64,000 bases of DNA from positions 3,720,001-3,784,000 of the forward strand of contig CP167917.1 in the NCBI GenBank assembly GCA_041504365.1, read 5' to 3'. Positions 36,506-47,141 of this stretch are shown piece by piece. Source of the stretch: Dryocola sp. LX212. GTDB taxonomy: Bacteria; Pseudomonadota; Gammaproteobacteria; Enterobacterales; Enterobacteriaceae. Below the pieces are notes generated by a model, which saw nothing but the letters and a program-made list of their open reading frames with translations, was not told the origin of the DNA and did no database searches. Position 1 is the stretch's first letter, and each line of letters begins with the position of its first letter. A program made the position numbers and the translations under genes.

Positions 36506-36670
36506 GGTTATTTGCCTGTGCTGTGAAAACTGACGCGCATTATAGTGCAACCGCCGTGAGATTGTCCCCGCCATTGGGAGAACTCATCCGATCTTTGTGG
36601 ATTTGGTCTGGATTGAGTGCAAATTTATGTCATAGTGCTGGCAAAGCAAAAACAGAGGTCAGCAACAACA

Positions 36671-37570
36671 ATGAAACGCCCGGACTACAGAACGCTACAG
36701 GCGCTGGATGCGGTTATTCGTGAACGAGGGTTTGAGCGCGCGGCGCAGAAGCTGTGCATCACACAATCAGCGGTGTCACAGCGCATCAAGCAACTGGAAA
36801 ATATGTTCGGCCAGCCATTGTTAGTGCGCACCGTTCCGCCACGCCCGACCGAGCAGGGACAGAAACTGCTGGCGTTACTGCGTCAGGTGGAGCTGCTGGA
36901 AGAAGAGTGGCTTGGCGATGAGCAAACCGGTTCCACGCCTCTGCTGCTGTCGCTGGCGGTCAACGCCGACAGCCTGGCAACCTGGCTGCTTCCCGCTCTT
37001 GCACCGGTGCTGGCCGACTCCCCCATCCGCCTGAATCTACAGGTCGAAGATGAAACCCGTACTCAGGAACGCCTGCGTCGCGGCGAAGTGGTCGGGGCCG
37101 TTTCCATTCAACCCCAGCCGTTACCGAGCTGCCTGGTTGATAAATTAGGCGCGCTTGATTATCTGTTCGTTGGCTCGAAAGATTTTGCTGCTCGCTACTT
37201 CCCGAACGGCGTCACGCGTTCTGCATTGCTCAAAGCGCCAGCCGTCGCCTTTGACCATCTTGACGATATGCACCAGGCCTTTTTACAGCAGAACTTCGAT
37301 CTGTCGCCGGGCAGCGTGCCTTGCCATATCGTGAACTCGTCGGAAGCCTTTGTGCAGCTGGCTCGCCAGGGCACCACCTGCTGTATGATCCCGCATCTGC
37401 AAATCGAAAGGGAGCTGAACAGCGGCGAGCTGATTGACCTGACGCCGGGTCTGATGCAGCGGCGTATGCTGTACTGGCACCGGTTTGCGCCGGAAAGCAG
37501 AATGATGCGTAACGTCACGGACGCGCTGCTGGAGTACGGACACCGGGTACTGCGCCAGGACGCAGAATAG
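36671..37570 (+). CDS. argP: LysR-type regulator ArgP (IciA)
   Basis: Activates argO and other genes depending on arginine and lysine. From the ATG at 36671 it has 299 residues: N-terminal LysR HTH ([35 protein letters not shown]) and an effector-binding domain (from about residue 90). It is divergent from rpiA and its known target argO is 0.9 kb downstream. A good terminator follows. Confidence 0.97.
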   Translation: MKRPDYRTLQALDAVIRERGFERAAQKLCITQSAVSQRIKQLENMFGQPLLVRTVPPRPTEQGQKLLALLRQVELLEEEWLGDEQTGSTPLLLSLAVNADSLATWLLPALAPVLADSPIRLNLQVEDETRTQERLRRGEVVGAVSIQPQPLPSCLVDKLGALDYLFVGSKDFAARYFPNGVTRSALLKAPAVAFDHLDDMHQAFLQQNFDLSPGSVPCHIVNSSEAFVQLARQGTTCCMIPHLQIERELNSGELIDLTPGLMQRRMLYWHRFAPESRMMRNVTDALLEYGHRVLRQDAE

Positions 37571-37571
37571 G

Positions 37572-37601
37572 AAAAGGCCGCTTATGTTAGCGGCCTTTTT
37601 T
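37572..37601 (+). terminator. argP terminator
   Basis: AAAAGGCCGCT-TATGTT-AGCGGCCTTTT and further T. Directly followed by a REP half-site (37604-37631, GGATGGCGCTTACGCTTATCC). Confidence 0.92.
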
Positions 37602-37603
37602 GT

Positions 37604-37631
37604 CGGATGGCGCTTACGCTTATCCAACCTA
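37604..37631. repeat. REP unit between argP and yggE
   Basis: GGATGGCGCTTACGCTTATCC with short palindromic ends, same family as 50183-50249. Confidence 0.6.
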
Positions 37632-37645
37632 TTTTTTTATAAAAA

Positions 37646-38377
37646 TTACTTTGCGGCTTCGCCCTGAGCGCGGTCCAGCTCAAACACCACGTCTACCTGA
37701 TCGTCAAACTGAATGGTCTGCTGATCGTAGGTATCCTGCGCGGAAACAGGCGCTGCGGCATCGGCCTTCATCATCCGTACCATTGGCGCAGGCTGATAGT
37801 TAGAAACGTGATAGCGCACGCTGTAGACCTGACCCAGCTTGCTGTTAAAGCCCTCGGCCAACAATTTTGCCTGACGGGTCGCGTCGCTAATCGCTTCTTT
37901 ACGCGCCTTGTCCTTGTACTGCTCCGGATCTGCAACGCCCAGCGAGACGGAGCGGATTTCGTTCAGGCCGGCCTTCAGGGCGCCGTCCAGCAGCTCATTC
38001 ATTTTGTCGAGCTTGCGCAGGGTCACTTCCACCTGGCGTACGGCACGGTAGCCTTTCAGCTGCGTTTTGCCGTCTTTCAGGTATTCATATTCTGGCTGGG
38101 TGCGCAGGTTAGCCGCATTGATATCTTTCTTCTCAACGCCGCTCTGCTGCAGGAAAGTCAGGTATTGCGCAACGCGGTCATCAGCCTGTTTTTTTGCTGA
38201 GGCCGCATCTTTGGCGGAGACGTTTACTTCGATAGCGAGCGTGGCAATATCAGGAACGGCATCGACGCTGGCGGTGCCGGACGTGACGATATGCGGGCCG
38301 TTTGGCAGCTCGTCGGCCAGCGCCGGCAGCGTACCAAATCCTACTAAAGCGGCTAATGCCAGGGTCTTAAACTTCAC
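37646..38377 (-). CDS. yggE: Periplasmic SIMPL-domain protein YggE
   Basis: 243-residue secreted protein with signal MKFKTLALAALVGFGTLPALA before DELPNG and one SIMPL domain (DUF541; GTASVDAVPDIATLAIEVNVSAKD). In E. coli YggE reduces oxidative stress symptoms by an unknown mechanism. It sits between argP and argO as in E. coli. Confidence 0.95.
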   Translation of the reverse strand: MKFKTLALAALVGFGTLPALADELPNGPHIVTSGTASVDAVPDIATLAIEVNVSAKDAASAKKQADDRVAQYLTFLQQSGVEKKDINAANLRTQPEYEYLKDGKTQLKGYRAVRQVEVTLRKLDKMNELLDGALKAGLNEIRSVSLGVADPEQYKDKARKEAISDATRQAKLLAEGFNSKLGQVYSVRYHVSNYQPAPMVRMMKADAAAPVSAQDTYDQQTIQFDDQVDVVFELDRAQGEAAK

Positions 38378-38485
38378 TGTAATTCCTCCATGCTACGTTC
38401 CACTGTCATTGCGCCCGACAGGCTCGCGGGCGTATGGCAGCAAGCTTAGCCTGGAATGGTAACTTGTCTATCGGATAAAGGCCAA

Positions 38486-39121
38486 TTAACCCACCAGCGC
38501 CGAAATGTGCTTGACCCCATCCCACGCCAACTGAGAAGCGATAAACCACATCACCAGCCCCACGGCACCGTTGATTATTCGCTGAGCTTTTGCCGTCCGC
38601 AGACGAGGCGCCAGCCACGCGGCGAGTATAGCCAGACCGTAGAACCACAGAATCGACGCGCTAATCGTTCCCAGCGCAAACCAGCGTTTTGGTTCGGCGG
38701 CCAGCTGCCCACCGAGGCTACCCAGTACGACGAAGGTATCGAGGTAGACATGCGGATTAAGCCAGGTAACGGCGAGCATAGTGGCAATGATTTTCCAGCG
38801 CCCTTGCTTCATCACCTCCGCCGTTGCCAGCTCCACGCTGCTGCTCATCGCCGTGCGCAGCGCCCCCCAGCCGTACCAGAGCAGGAAAGCAACGCCGCCC
38901 CAGGTGACCAGCGCGAGCAGCCACGGCGACTTCATCAGGATGGCACTGCCGCCGAAGATCCCACCGCAGATAAGCACCAGGTCGCTTAGCGCGCAGAGCG
39001 TGGCAATCATCAGGTGGTACTGGCGGCGGATGCCCTGGTTCATCACAAAGGCATTCTGGGGCCCAAGAGGGAGAATCATGGCGGCACCTAAAACAAGCCC
39101 TTGAAAGTAGTAAGATATCAC
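38486..39121 (-). CDS. argO: Arginine exporter ArgO
   Basis: LysE-family inner-membrane exporter of arginine (and canavanine). A GTG start at 39121 ([22 protein letters not shown]) gives 211 residues, the E. coli length; an ATG at 39148 adds nine extra residues and cannot be excluded. Six hydrophobic helices; the LysE signature [19 protein letters not shown] is at the N-terminus and [20 protein letters not shown] in the second half. Target of ArgP, encoded 0.9 kb away. Confidence 0.96.
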   Translation of the reverse strand: MISYYFQGLVLGAAMILPLGPQNAFVMNQGIRRQYHLMIATLCALSDLVLICGGIFGGSAILMKSPWLLALVTWGGVAFLLWYGWGALRTAMSSSVELATAEVMKQGRWKIIATMLAVTWLNPHVYLDTFVVLGSLGGQLAAEPKRWFALGTISASILWFYGLAILAAWLAPRLRTAKAQRIINGAVGLVMWFIASQLAWDGVKHISALVG

Positions 39122-39227
39122 GAGGATTTTCTCTTCATTATTTAGCAATTAGCGAAGAGTTTAAGTCGGAAGAATCATTAGAGGAAATGGATAATTTTAA
39201 TGGTTTATCAGAATTTCTAATGATGAA

Positions 39228-39248
39228 CGGGTCAGCGAAGCTGACCCG
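39228..39248. terminator. Hairpin between mscS and argO
   Basis: CGGGTCAGC-GAA-GCTGACCCG just after the mscS stop on the minus strand; only a weak T-run follows. Confidence 0.5.
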
Positions 39249-39254
39249 CCAGGC

Positions 39255-40115
39255 TTACTGCGGCGCGGGTTCTTTCACGCGTTTAAAGTTGACGTCCATC
39301 TGCGGATAAGGAATGCCGATGCCGTTGGCATCCAGCGCTTTCTTAACGCGCTCCAGCACGTCCCAGTAGACGTTTTGCAGATCACCACTGTTGCTCCAGC
39401 AGCGCACCACAAAGTTCACCGAGGATGGACCCAGTTCGTTAAGACGCACGGTCTGCTCACGGTCCTTCAGGATGCGGTCATCGCTGCTGATGATATCGGT
39501 CAGGATCTGCTTCACCTGGTCGATGTCCGCGTCATAGGCCACGCCGATGATAAATTCATTGCGGCGCACAGGCTCGCGGGAGAAGTTAATGATATTGCCG
39601 GCGATGATTTTACCGTTTGGCACCACAACGATTTTGCCGTCTACGGTACGCAGGGTGGTTGAGAATATTTGCACATTAAGCACGGTGCCCGCGATACCGC
39701 CCAGGTCGACGTACTCACCCGCCCGGAACGGACGGAAGGTCACCAGCAGCACACCCGCCGCGAGGTTTGAAAGCGACCCCTGTAGGGCTAAACCGATGGC
39801 CAGACCTGCGGCACCAAGCACCGCAATTACCGAGGCCGTCTGCACACCAACTCGCCCAAGGGCGGCAATCAGCGTGAAGGCTATAATCCCGTAGCGGACC
39901 AGGGCGGAGAGAAAATCCGCTACCGTGGCATCGATGTGCCTTGCGCGCATGACCCGGTTAATCGCACCTGATACCATGCGGGCAACAATCATCCCGACGA
40001 TAATAATGGCAATGGCCGCCACGATGTTGACCGCATAACTCAGCAGTAACGCCTGGTTGCGCGCCAGCCAGCCTCCGGCACTGTTGATACTGTTTACTAC
40101 GTTAAGATCTTCCAT
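39255..40115 (-). CDS. mscS: Small-conductance mechanosensitive channel
   Basis: 286-residue inner-membrane channel that opens on hypo-osmotic shock. Three N-terminal helices, with pore helix TM3 [22 protein letters not shown] containing the Ala/Gly packing pattern, then the cytoplasmic beta and vestibule domains ([23 protein letters not shown]). Matches E. coli MscS (286). Confidence 0.98.
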   Translation of the reverse strand: MEDLNVVNSINSAGGWLARNQALLLSYAVNIVAAIAIIIVGMIVARMVSGAINRVMRARHIDATVADFLSALVRYGIIAFTLIAALGRVGVQTASVIAVLGAAGLAIGLALQGSLSNLAAGVLLVTFRPFRAGEYVDLGGIAGTVLNVQIFSTTLRTVDGKIVVVPNGKIIAGNIINFSREPVRRNEFIIGVAYDADIDQVKQILTDIISSDDRILKDREQTVRLNELGPSSVNFVVRCWSNSGDLQNVYWDVLERVKKALDANGIGIPYPQMDVNFKRVKEPAPQ

Positions 40116-40242
40116 TCACAGCTCCTTGTTTTGTAGCGAAATGGTTGCCTGAACCATAAGTCAGACTCTAAAGGGTAAACAAAAACAAGCGAATGTGCCA
40201 AGTCGGTCACAAATCATGACTCGCGATCGCGAATAAATGAAC

Positions 40243-40265
40243 AAAAAAAACCCGCACAAGGCGGG
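40243..40265 (-). terminator. fbaA terminator
   Basis: On the minus strand CCCGC-CTTGT-GCGGG followed by eight T (A-run 40243-40250). Confidence 0.93.
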
Positions 40266-40290
40266 TTTATCGAACTAGTTGCGCTTTAAC

Positions 40291-41370
40291 TTACAGAACG
40301 TCTTTCGCGTTCAGCTCGTTGAAGGCCTGCTCCAGACGGGTGATCATAGAGGTCTGTGCAGCACGCAGCCATACGCGTGGATCGTAGTATTTCTTGTTCG
40401 GCTGGTCTTCGCCTTTCGGGTTACCCAGCTGACCCTGCAAGTAAGCTTCGTTTTCTTTGTAGTAGTTCAGGATACCTTCCCATGTTGCCCACTGGGTGTC
40501 GGTATCGATGTTCATTTTGATAACGCCGTAGCTTACGGAGTCTTTGATTTCCTGTGCAGAAGAACCGGAACCGCCGTGGAAGACGAAGTTCAGGGAATTG
40601 TGCGGCAGGTTATGTTTCTTAGAAACATAATCCTGGGAATCACGCAGGATGGTTGGGGTGAGAACCACGTTGCCTGGCTTATACACACCGTGCACGTTAC
40701 CAAAGGAAGCAGCGATGGTGAAACGTGGGCTGATCGCGTTCAGCTTGGTGTACGCGTAGTCAACGTCTTCTGGCTGAGTGTACAGAGCTGATGCATCCAT
40801 ATGGCTGTTATCTACGCCATCTTCTTCACCGCCGGTGCAGCCCAGTTCGATTTCCAGAGTCATGTCCATTTTGGCCATACGAGCCAGGTATTTGGAGCAG
40901 ATCTCGATGTTTTCTTCCAGAGACTCTTCGGACAGGTCAATCATGTGGGAAGAGAACAGTGGCTTACCGGTAGCAGCGAAGTGTTTCTCACCCGCGTCCA
41001 GCAGGCCGTCGATCCACGGCAGCAGTTTTTTAGCGCAGTGGTCGGTGTGCAGGATGACCGGCACGCCGTAATGTTCGGCCATCTGATGAACGTGGTGCGC
41101 GCCAGAGATAGCACCCAGAATTGCTGCACCCTGAGGAATGTCGGTCTTCACGCCTTTACCGGCAATGAAAGCGGCACCGCCGTTAGAGAATTGAACGATA
41201 ACTGGAGCTTTAACTTTTGCAGCTGTTTCCAGAACGGCGTTGATAGAGTCGGTGCCCACGCAGTTAACGGCTGGCAGAGCGAAGTTATTCTCTTTCGCTA
41301 CCTGGAAAACTTTCTGTACGTCATCACCAGTGATTACGCCTGGTTTTACGAAATCAAAAATCTTAGACAT
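40291..41370 (-). CDS. fbaA: Fructose-bisphosphate aldolase, class II
   Basis: Zinc-dependent glycolytic aldolase. From the ATG at 41370 (MSKIFDFVKPGVITGDDVQKVF) it has 359 residues as in E. coli. Zinc ligands lie in ILHTDHCAKK (His and Asp nearby), HGVYKPGN and FHGGSGSSAQEI; substrate loop NIDTDTQWATW. Last gene of epd-pgk-fbaA. Confidence 0.98.
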   Translation of the reverse strand: MSKIFDFVKPGVITGDDVQKVFQVAKENNFALPAVNCVGTDSINAVLETAAKVKAPVIVQFSNGGAAFIAGKGVKTDIPQGAAILGAISGAHHVHQMAEHYGVPVILHTDHCAKKLLPWIDGLLDAGEKHFAATGKPLFSSHMIDLSEESLEENIEICSKYLARMAKMDMTLEIELGCTGGEEDGVDNSHMDASALYTQPEDVDYAYTKLNAISPRFTIAASFGNVHGVYKPGNVVLTPTILRDSQDYVSKKHNLPHNSLNFVFHGGSGSSAQEIKDSVSYGVIKMNIDTDTQWATWEGILNYYKENEAYLQGQLGNPKGEDQPNKKYYDPRVWLRAAQTSMITRLEQAFNELNAKDVL

Positions 41371-41465
41371 GGTTGTTTGTCCTGTATCGTCGTATCGTTT
41401 GTGCCGCCTAAGGTCGTCTACGGGCGGCAAGAAATCAACGGGCAGGATAACCCTGCCCGTAATTA

Positions 41466-42629
41466 TTACTTCTTAGCGCGCTCTTCAAGCATCGCTACTG
41501 CTGGCAGGACTTTGCCTTCCACGAATTCGAGGAATGCGCCGCCGCCGGTAGAAATGTAGGAGATCTTGTCGGAGATACCGAACAGGTCGATAGCCGCCAG
41601 GGTGTCACCGCCGCCTGCGATAGAGAACGCTTCGCTGTCTGCGATTGCGTTAGCAACGATTTCGGTTCCTTTACGGAAGTTAGGGAACTCGAATACGCCA
41701 ACCGGGCCGTTCCACAGAATGGTTTTCGCGTTTTTCAGGATATCGGCCAGCTTCTGGGCTGAGACGTCGCCCAGGTCCAGAATCTGCTCTTCATCTTTGA
41801 TGTCGTTTACAGATTTCAGGGTAGCGGTAGCGGTTTCAGAGAACTCGGTCGCAACGCGAACGTCAGTTGGAACCGGGATATCACAGGTGGTCAACAGGCG
41901 CTTGGCTTCATCAACCAGATCTGCTTCATACAGGGATTTACCTACGTTGTGGCCTTGAGCGGCAACGAAGGTGTTCGCGATACCACCACCAACGATCAGC
42001 TGGTCAGCGATTTTGGACAGGGAGTCCAGCACGGTCAGCTTGGTAGAAACTTTAGAACCGCCAACAATAGCTACCATTGGACGAGCGGGTTCTTTCAGTG
42101 CTTTACCCAGCGCGCTCAGCTCTTCAGCCAGCAGAGGGCCTGCACAAGCGATATCAGCAAATTTGCCTACGCCGTGAGTAGAAGCCTGTGCGCGGTGCGC
42201 GGTGCCGAAAGCATCCATCACAAATACGTCACACAGGGCAGCGTATTTCTTAGACAGGGTTTCGTCGTCTTTCTTTTCGCCTTTGTTGAAGCGAACGTTT
42301 TCCAGAACGACCAGCTCGCCGGCGGCAACTTCAACGCCGTCCAGGTAATCTTTCGCCAGGCGAACTGGGGAAGACAGTTTGTCTTTCAGGTAGTTAACAA
42401 CCGGCAGCAGAGAGAATTCTTCGTTGTACTCGCCTTCGGTTGGACGACCCAGGTGAGAGGTAACCATCACTTTCGCACCCTGCTTCAGAGCCAGTTCGAT
42501 GGTTGGCAGAGATGCACGAATACGTGCGTCAGATGTCACTTTCCCTTCTTTAACCGGTACGTTCAGATCGGCACGGATCAGAACACGCTTACCAGCCAGA
42601 TCCAGATCGGTCATCTTAATTACAGACAT
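41466..42629 (-). CDS. pgk: Phosphoglycerate kinase
   Basis: Glycolytic enzyme making ATP from 1,3-bisphosphoglycerate; 387 residues. N-terminal signature [18 protein letters not shown], substrate-binding [13 protein letters not shown]-terminal nucleotide-binding GGGDTLAAI and [10 protein letters not shown]. Middle gene of epd-pgk-fbaA, 49 bp after epd. Confidence 0.98.
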   Translation of the reverse strand: MSVIKMTDLDLAGKRVLIRADLNVPVKEGKVTSDARIRASLPTIELALKQGAKVMVTSHLGRPTEGEYNEEFSLLPVVNYLKDKLSSPVRLAKDYLDGVEVAAGELVVLENVRFNKGEKKDDETLSKKYAALCDVFVMDAFGTAHRAQASTHGVGKFADIACAGPLLAEELSALGKALKEPARPMVAIVGGSKVSTKLTVLDSLSKIADQLIVGGGIANTFVAAQGHNVGKSLYEADLVDEAKRLLTTCDIPVPTDVRVATEFSETATATLKSVNDIKDEEQILDLGDVSAQKLADILKNAKTILWNGPVGVFEFPNFRKGTEIVANAIADSEAFSIAGGGDTLAAIDLFGISDKISYISTGGGAFLEFVEGKVLPAVAMLEERAKK

Positions 42630-42678
42630 GGTGAATCCTCTCGTTGATTCTTAAAGTTTTGCGGGCGCATTCCACGCC

Positions 42679-43698
42679 CTACCTGAAACCACTTGCAGCC
42701 ATGACTAACGTCGTGTCGAGCATTCGGTTAGCAAAGCCCCATTCGTTATCACACCAGACCAGAGTTTTAATCAGGTGTTGCCCACTGACCCGGGTTTGCG
42801 TGCCGTCAACAATGGCACTGTGCGGGTCGTGGTTAAAATCAGTCGAGACCAACGGTAATTCCGTATAGTCAACTATACCATGAAATGAATCCTGTGCCGC
42901 TTTTTGCAGCAACTGGTTGATTTCATTTGCATTCACTGCATCCCTCACCGTTACGCTTAAATCGATGGCGGTGACGTTAATTGTCGGGACACGGACCGCA
43001 ATCGCCTCAAAACGATCGTTAAATTTCGGGAAGATGCGGGCGATGCCAGCGGCAAGGCGCGTGTCTACCGGAATGATCGATTGGCTGGCAGCGCGGGTAC
43101 GCCGCAGATCCGGATGGTATGCATCTATTACCTGCTGATCGTGCATCGCGGAGTGGATGGTGGTCACCGTCCCCCATTCAATGCCAAAGGCATCATCAAG
43201 CAACTTGATAATCGGGATTATACAATTCGTGGTACAGGAGGCATTTGAAACAATTCGGTGGCTGGCCTGCACTTCGTGGTGGTTAACGCCGTAGACCACG
43301 GTTGCATCGAGATCGTTGCCGCCAGGATGGGAGAAGAGAACTTTTTTGGCCCCGGCTTCAAGATGGGCTACGCCATCCGCGCGGGAACCAAAGACACCGG
43401 TACAGTCCAGCACTACGTCTACGCCCAGTTCACGCCACGGCAGCGCCGCAATTGTCGGTTCATGCAACAACCGGATGGCATCGTCGCCGACCCAGAGCTG
43501 GTCACGCTCCTCGCGCACGTCCCAGGCAAAGCGACCATGGCTGGTGTCATATTTCAACAGATGCGCCATACCCGCAGCATCAGCCAGCTCATTGATTGCT
43601 ACCACGGTGATTTCCGCACGGCGACCGGATTCGTACAAAGCACGTACCACGTTGCGCCCAATGCGACCGAAGCCATTTATTGCGATGCGTACGGTCAT
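42679..43698 (-). CDS. epd: D-erythrose-4-phosphate dehydrogenase
   Basis: GAPDH-like enzyme that oxidises erythrose 4-phosphate for pyridoxal phosphate synthesis. The start at 43698 ([25 protein letters not shown]) gives 339 residues, as in E. coli; the upstream extension in the same frame is unsupported. NAD motif INGFGRIGR and active-site [12 protein letters not shown] with Cys about 155. First gene of the operon. Confidence 0.98.
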   Translation of the reverse strand: MTVRIAINGFGRIGRNVVRALYESGRRAEITVVAINELADAAGMAHLLKYDTSHGRFAWDVREERDQLWVGDDAIRLLHEPTIAALPWRELGVDVVLDCTGVFGSRADGVAHLEAGAKKVLFSHPGGNDLDATVVYGVNHHEVQASHRIVSNASCTTNCIIPIIKLLDDAFGIEWGTVTTIHSAMHDQQVIDAYHPDLRRTRAASQSIIPVDTRLAAGIARIFPKFNDRFEAIAVRVPTINVTAIDLSVTVRDAVNANEINQLLQKAAQDSFHGIVDYTELPLVSTDFNHDPHSAIVDGTQTRVSGQHLIKTLVWCDNEWGFANRMLDTTLVMAASGFR

Positions 43699-44055
43699 AT
43701 CTCTCCTGCCAGATATCCCTGAATAGAAGTGGCTGACAGAGTAATCCAGCCGCCCTTCCAGGGGAATCCTCGCACTCACGAAACTGCAATTGACTGCTTA
43801 TTTGTCGAACACTTATTCGACTGAAACGCTTCAGCTATGGTAGGCGAAAGCAGGAATAAAAGGAATCTACGCCCGGCCAGGAAGCACATTTATCTGATCC
43901 ACGTCACACTTTATCCCGAGCGGGCTCTGGTATCAGGAATAATTCCTGCGCGGCAATGGCTCTCGGCAATTTAATTATAAACTATATAATAATCACGATA
44001 ATAGTATTCGTAGGTTACTATAACCCCATCAACAATAACGCATACAGGTGATGTT
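43699..44055. promoter_or_regulatory. Divergent promoter region epd / marR
   Basis: The 357-bp gap should carry the epd promoter leftwards and the efflux-operon promoter rightwards. Near the marR gene an AT-rich part includes TATAAT (43985-43990), an inverted repeat ATAGTA...TACTAT (44001-44022) and the short palindrome GGTTA-CTA-TAACC; these could be the operator of the MarR-type repressor. No other gene is seen. Confidence 0.45.
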
Positions 44056-44493
44056 ATGACCTTTCTTCCTGCGGGTTATCTGATAACCGACGTTTCGCGG
44101 CTGGCACGCCAAATCTTCTTCCAGCGCCGCACCGACAACCAGCTTACCCAGTCCCAGGGCCGGGCTATTGGGCTGCTCTCCCTGAACGAAGGCATTCGCC
44201 AGGTTGAACTGGCCGAGCTGATGGACCTGACGCCAATGAGCGTGATGCGGGTTGTCGATCAGCTGGTCGAACGCGATCTGATTGAGCGCCGTCAGGACTG
44301 CAAAGACCGCCGGGCATTTTTACTTTACCTGCGCCCCGCCGCCCACCAGCAGCTGGCGCAGATTAAAAAAGAGAGTGAAGCGCTATGGCGGGAAGTGCTC
44401 AACACCCTTGAGCCGGAGAAAATCGAAGTCTTTGTGCAGGCACTTGAAGAGGTTCGTGAAAACCTGTCCGCCATCAAGCATCGCCAGAACTAA
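44056..44493 (+). CDS. MarR-family transcriptional regulator of the efflux operon
   Basis: 145-residue winged-helix protein: LAELMDLTPMSVMRVVDQLVERDLIERR (recognition helix) and wing RQDCKDRRAFLLYL. MarR-type repressors bind small phenolic or hydrophobic compounds. It is the first gene of a three-gene unit with an EmrA-like and an EmrB-like protein, so it likely represses its own pump. The genes occupy the interval where E. coli K-12 has yggC-yggP and cmtAB between epd and tktA. Confidence 0.9.
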   Translation: MTFLPAGYLITDVSRLARQIFFQRRTDNQLTQSQGRAIGLLSLNEGIRQVELAELMDLTPMSVMRVVDQLVERDLIERRQDCKDRRAFLLYLRPAAHQQLAQIKKESEALWREVLNTLEPEKIEVFVQALEEVRENLSAIKHRQN

Positions 44494-44540
44494 CACTGTC
44501 GCGCCCGGCTACGGGGCGCGCGCAACCGTGAGTACCCACC

Positions 44541-45557
44541 ATGAACAGAACAAAACTTCGTTTGATTTTACTGTTGGCTATTCCTGCCATTTTTGTCGTC
44601 GCCGGTAGCGCCGTCTATTTGCACGGAGGCCGCTACATCGAAACGGATAATGCCTACGTGAAGGCCGATAAAACCAGCATCAGCGCAGAAGTCGACGGCC
44701 GCGTAATTAGCGTGCCGGTCATAGAAAACCAGCACGTGAACAAAGGTGATCTGCTCTTCAGCATCGATCCAAAGCCCTTCCAGCTGGCCGTTGAACAGGC
44801 ACAGTCCGACCTGAAAAATACCGTTATCGATCTGAAGACCATTAAGTCGCAGTACCAGAGCAAGCTTGCCAACATCCAGGTATCGCAAAGTCAGTATGCT
44901 TTTGCAGCCCGCCAGGAAGGACGCGAGCGCCGCCTGGGCGGCAAAGGATATGTTTCCGCAACCGATCTTGATAGCGCGCATCAGAAAACGCTGTTTATGG
45001 CGCTGGAAGTGAACATGCTGAAAAAGCAGCTAAATGAAGTGGTCGACAGTTTTGGCGGCGATATTTCAGCCCCCGTTGAGCAGCACCCGCGCTACAAGAA
45101 GGCGCTGGCTACGTTAAAAACTGCGCAGAACAATCTCGCTCATGTGAAGGAATACGCGCCAACGTCGGGGACCATCACCAAAGTCATCCATCGCGGCGAA
45201 TATGTTCAGAATGGCACCACGGCGATGCTGCTGGTCTCCGACCATAACCTCTATGTCGAAGCGAACTTTACCGAGAAAGACCTGACCAACATCCGCGTGA
45301 ATCAGACCGCTGACATTGAGGTGGATTATGCGCCCGGCGTGACCTGGCACGGCAAAGTGATGAGCATCAGCCCGGCAACAGGCGCGGAGTACTCGGTCAT
45401 TCCGGCAGAAAATGCCACCGGCAACTGGGTAAAAGTGACCCAGCGCGTGCCAGTCCGCATTAGCGTAGAAACCGCAAGTAATATGCCGCAGCTGCGCGCC
45501 GGGCTTAGCGCCGATATCAGTATTGATACGCATCACACACGCCATCTCGCCCTCTAA
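44541..45557 (+). CDS. EmrA/HlyD-family periplasmic adaptor
   Basis: 338-residue membrane-fusion protein with one N-terminal membrane helix (LRLILLLAIPAIFVVAGSAVYL), a biotinyl-lipoyl-like domain (TSISAEVDGRVISVPVIENQHVNKGDLLFSIDP), an alpha-helical hairpin (about 85-180) and a beta-barrel region (VEANFTEKDLTNIRVNQTADIEVDY). It joins the inner-membrane pump encoded next to an outer-membrane channel, probably TolC encoded elsewhere. It starts 47 bp after the regulator with a weak ribosome binding site. Confidence 0.93.
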   Translation: MNRTKLRLILLLAIPAIFVVAGSAVYLHGGRYIETDNAYVKADKTSISAEVDGRVISVPVIENQHVNKGDLLFSIDPKPFQLAVEQAQSDLKNTVIDLKTIKSQYQSKLANIQVSQSQYAFAARQEGRERRLGGKGYVSATDLDSAHQKTLFMALEVNMLKKQLNEVVDSFGGDISAPVEQHPRYKKALATLKTAQNNLAHVKEYAPTSGTITKVIHRGEYVQNGTTAMLLVSDHNLYVEANFTEKDLTNIRVNQTADIEVDYAPGVTWHGKVMSISPATGAEYSVIPAENATGNWVKVTQRVPVRISVETASNMPQLRAGLSADISIDTHHTRHLAL

Positions 45558-45569
45558 AGGAGGCTGATT

Positions 45570-47096
45570 ATGTCAGATACCATGACACTGCCTGCCGACA
45601 GCACAACCAGCAATCGCCGGATCCTGATCACCCTGTCGGTGATGCTGGCAACCATCATGCAGGCGCTGGACACTACAATAGCCAACGTTGCCCTGCCCCA
45701 TATGCAGGGGGCGATGGGCGCGACACAGGACCAGACTTCCTGGGTGCTGACTTCCTATATCGTTGCGGCGGCGATTGCCATGCCGCTTACCGGCTTCGTC
45801 GCGGCAAAAATTGGCCGTAAACGCCTGTTCAGCTATTCGGTGGTGGGTTTTACCGTCGCGTCGATGCTTTGCGGCGCCGCGCAGTCGCTCGATCAAATTG
45901 TCGCTTTTCGTTTGTTGCAGGGGATTTTTGGCGCAAGCCTGGTGCCGCTCTCCCAGTCCGTTCTGCTGGATACCTGGCCGCCAGCCAAACATGGTTCGGC
46001 AATGGCAATGTGGGGGCTGGGCGTCATGGTCGGGCCGATTCTGGGGCCCTCTCTCGGCGGCTGGCTGACCGAATACTACAGCTGGCGCTGGGTGTTCTAT
46101 ATCAACATCCCTTTCGGCCTGCTGGCATGGCTGGGTATCGTTACCTTCGTTGCTGAAACGAAGTTAGACGCAAAGCGAAAATTTGATCTGGCTGGCTTCT
46201 TCCTGCTGAGCATTGCTATCGGTAGTCTGCAGCTGTTCCTTGACCGCGGGCAGTCAAAAGAGTGGTTTGCCAGCGGCGAAATCATCATTGAAGCAATACT
46301 TGCCGGGGCCGCATTTTATCTGTTTATCGCCCATATCATGACGGGCAAACGCCCTTTCATCGACCCGCATATTTTTAAAGATAAGAACTTTATCGTCGGC
46401 TTGCTGTTCAGCTTTATGATGGGGACGATCCTGATGGCTACAATGGCGCTGCTGCCACCGCTGCTTCAGGGACTGATGAACTATCCGGTCATTGATGTCG
46501 GGCTACTGATGACGCCGCGCGGTTTCGGCACTATGTTCAGCATGATGCTGGTCGGGCGCGTTGCTGGCAAGGTGGATATGCGCTACCTGATTGCGGTGGG
46601 CGTGCTCATCATGGCGCTGTCATTGTGGCAGATGACCCACTTCGATATGTCGATAAGCAAATGGGATATTATCAGTACCGGCATCGTACAGGGTGTAGGG
46701 ATGGGCTTAACTTTTGTGCCGCTCTCCACGTTGACGTTCTCGACTCTGGCTCCGGGTTATCGGACAGAAGGCACTTCGCTGTATAGCCTCATTCGTAACA
46801 TTGGCAGCAGCATCGGTATTTCGTTGATGACGACCTATCTTGCCCAGCAGAGCCAGCGCAATCACGCCGTGTTCTCGTCCTTTATCAATCCGTTTAACAA
46901 GGCGCTCCAGAACGCTATGCAGCACGGCATGTGGAACATTCACAGCCTCGGCGGACTGCTGGCGATCGATGGGGAAGTCACCCGCCAGGCGACAACCATG
47001 GCCTACTACCAGGACTTCCGCCTGATGATGTTTTTATGCTTTATTTTGCTGCCGCTGATCCTGCTCTTTTCTAAGCCGCAGCCGAAAACGGCGTAA
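45570..47096 (+). CDS. EmrB-type DHA2 family multidrug transporter
   Basis: 508-residue inner-membrane drug:proton antiporter of the 14-helix DHA2 group. Motif D1-like MQALDTTIANVALPHMQGAM near the N-terminus, motif A IGRKRLF, motif C GLGVMVGPILGPSLGGWL. A strong SD (AAGGAGG) precedes the ATG 12 bp after the adaptor gene. The terminator hairpin at 47103-47122 is shared with tktA. Substrate is not predictable. Confidence 0.94.
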   Translation: MSDTMTLPADSTTSNRRILITLSVMLATIMQALDTTIANVALPHMQGAMGATQDQTSWVLTSYIVAAAIAMPLTGFVAAKIGRKRLFSYSVVGFTVASMLCGAAQSLDQIVAFRLLQGIFGASLVPLSQSVLLDTWPPAKHGSAMAMWGLGVMVGPILGPSLGGWLTEYYSWRWVFYINIPFGLLAWLGIVTFVAETKLDAKRKFDLAGFFLLSIAIGSLQLFLDRGQSKEWFASGEIIIEAILAGAAFYLFIAHIMTGKRPFIDPHIFKDKNFIVGLLFSFMMGTILMATMALLPPLLQGLMNYPVIDVGLLMTPRGFGTMFSMMLVGRVAGKVDMRYLIAVGVLIMALSLWQMTHFDMSISKWDIISTGIVQGVGMGLTFVPLSTLTFSTLAPGYRTEGTSLYSLIRNIGSSIGISLMTTYLAQQSQRNHAVFSSFINPFNKALQNAMQHGMWNIHSLGGLLAIDGEVTRQATTMAYYQDFRLMMFLCFILLPLILLFSKPQPKTA

Positions 47097-47122
47097 AAAA
47101 AACGGGCCGCTATTGCGGCCCG
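47095..47122 (-). terminator. tktA terminator
   Basis: On the minus strand CGGGCCGC-AATA-GCGGCCCG followed by eight T. The stem can also stop the converging efflux operon. Confidence 0.93.
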
Positions 47123-47141
47123 CTTCAGTTCAGCTCAGAAA

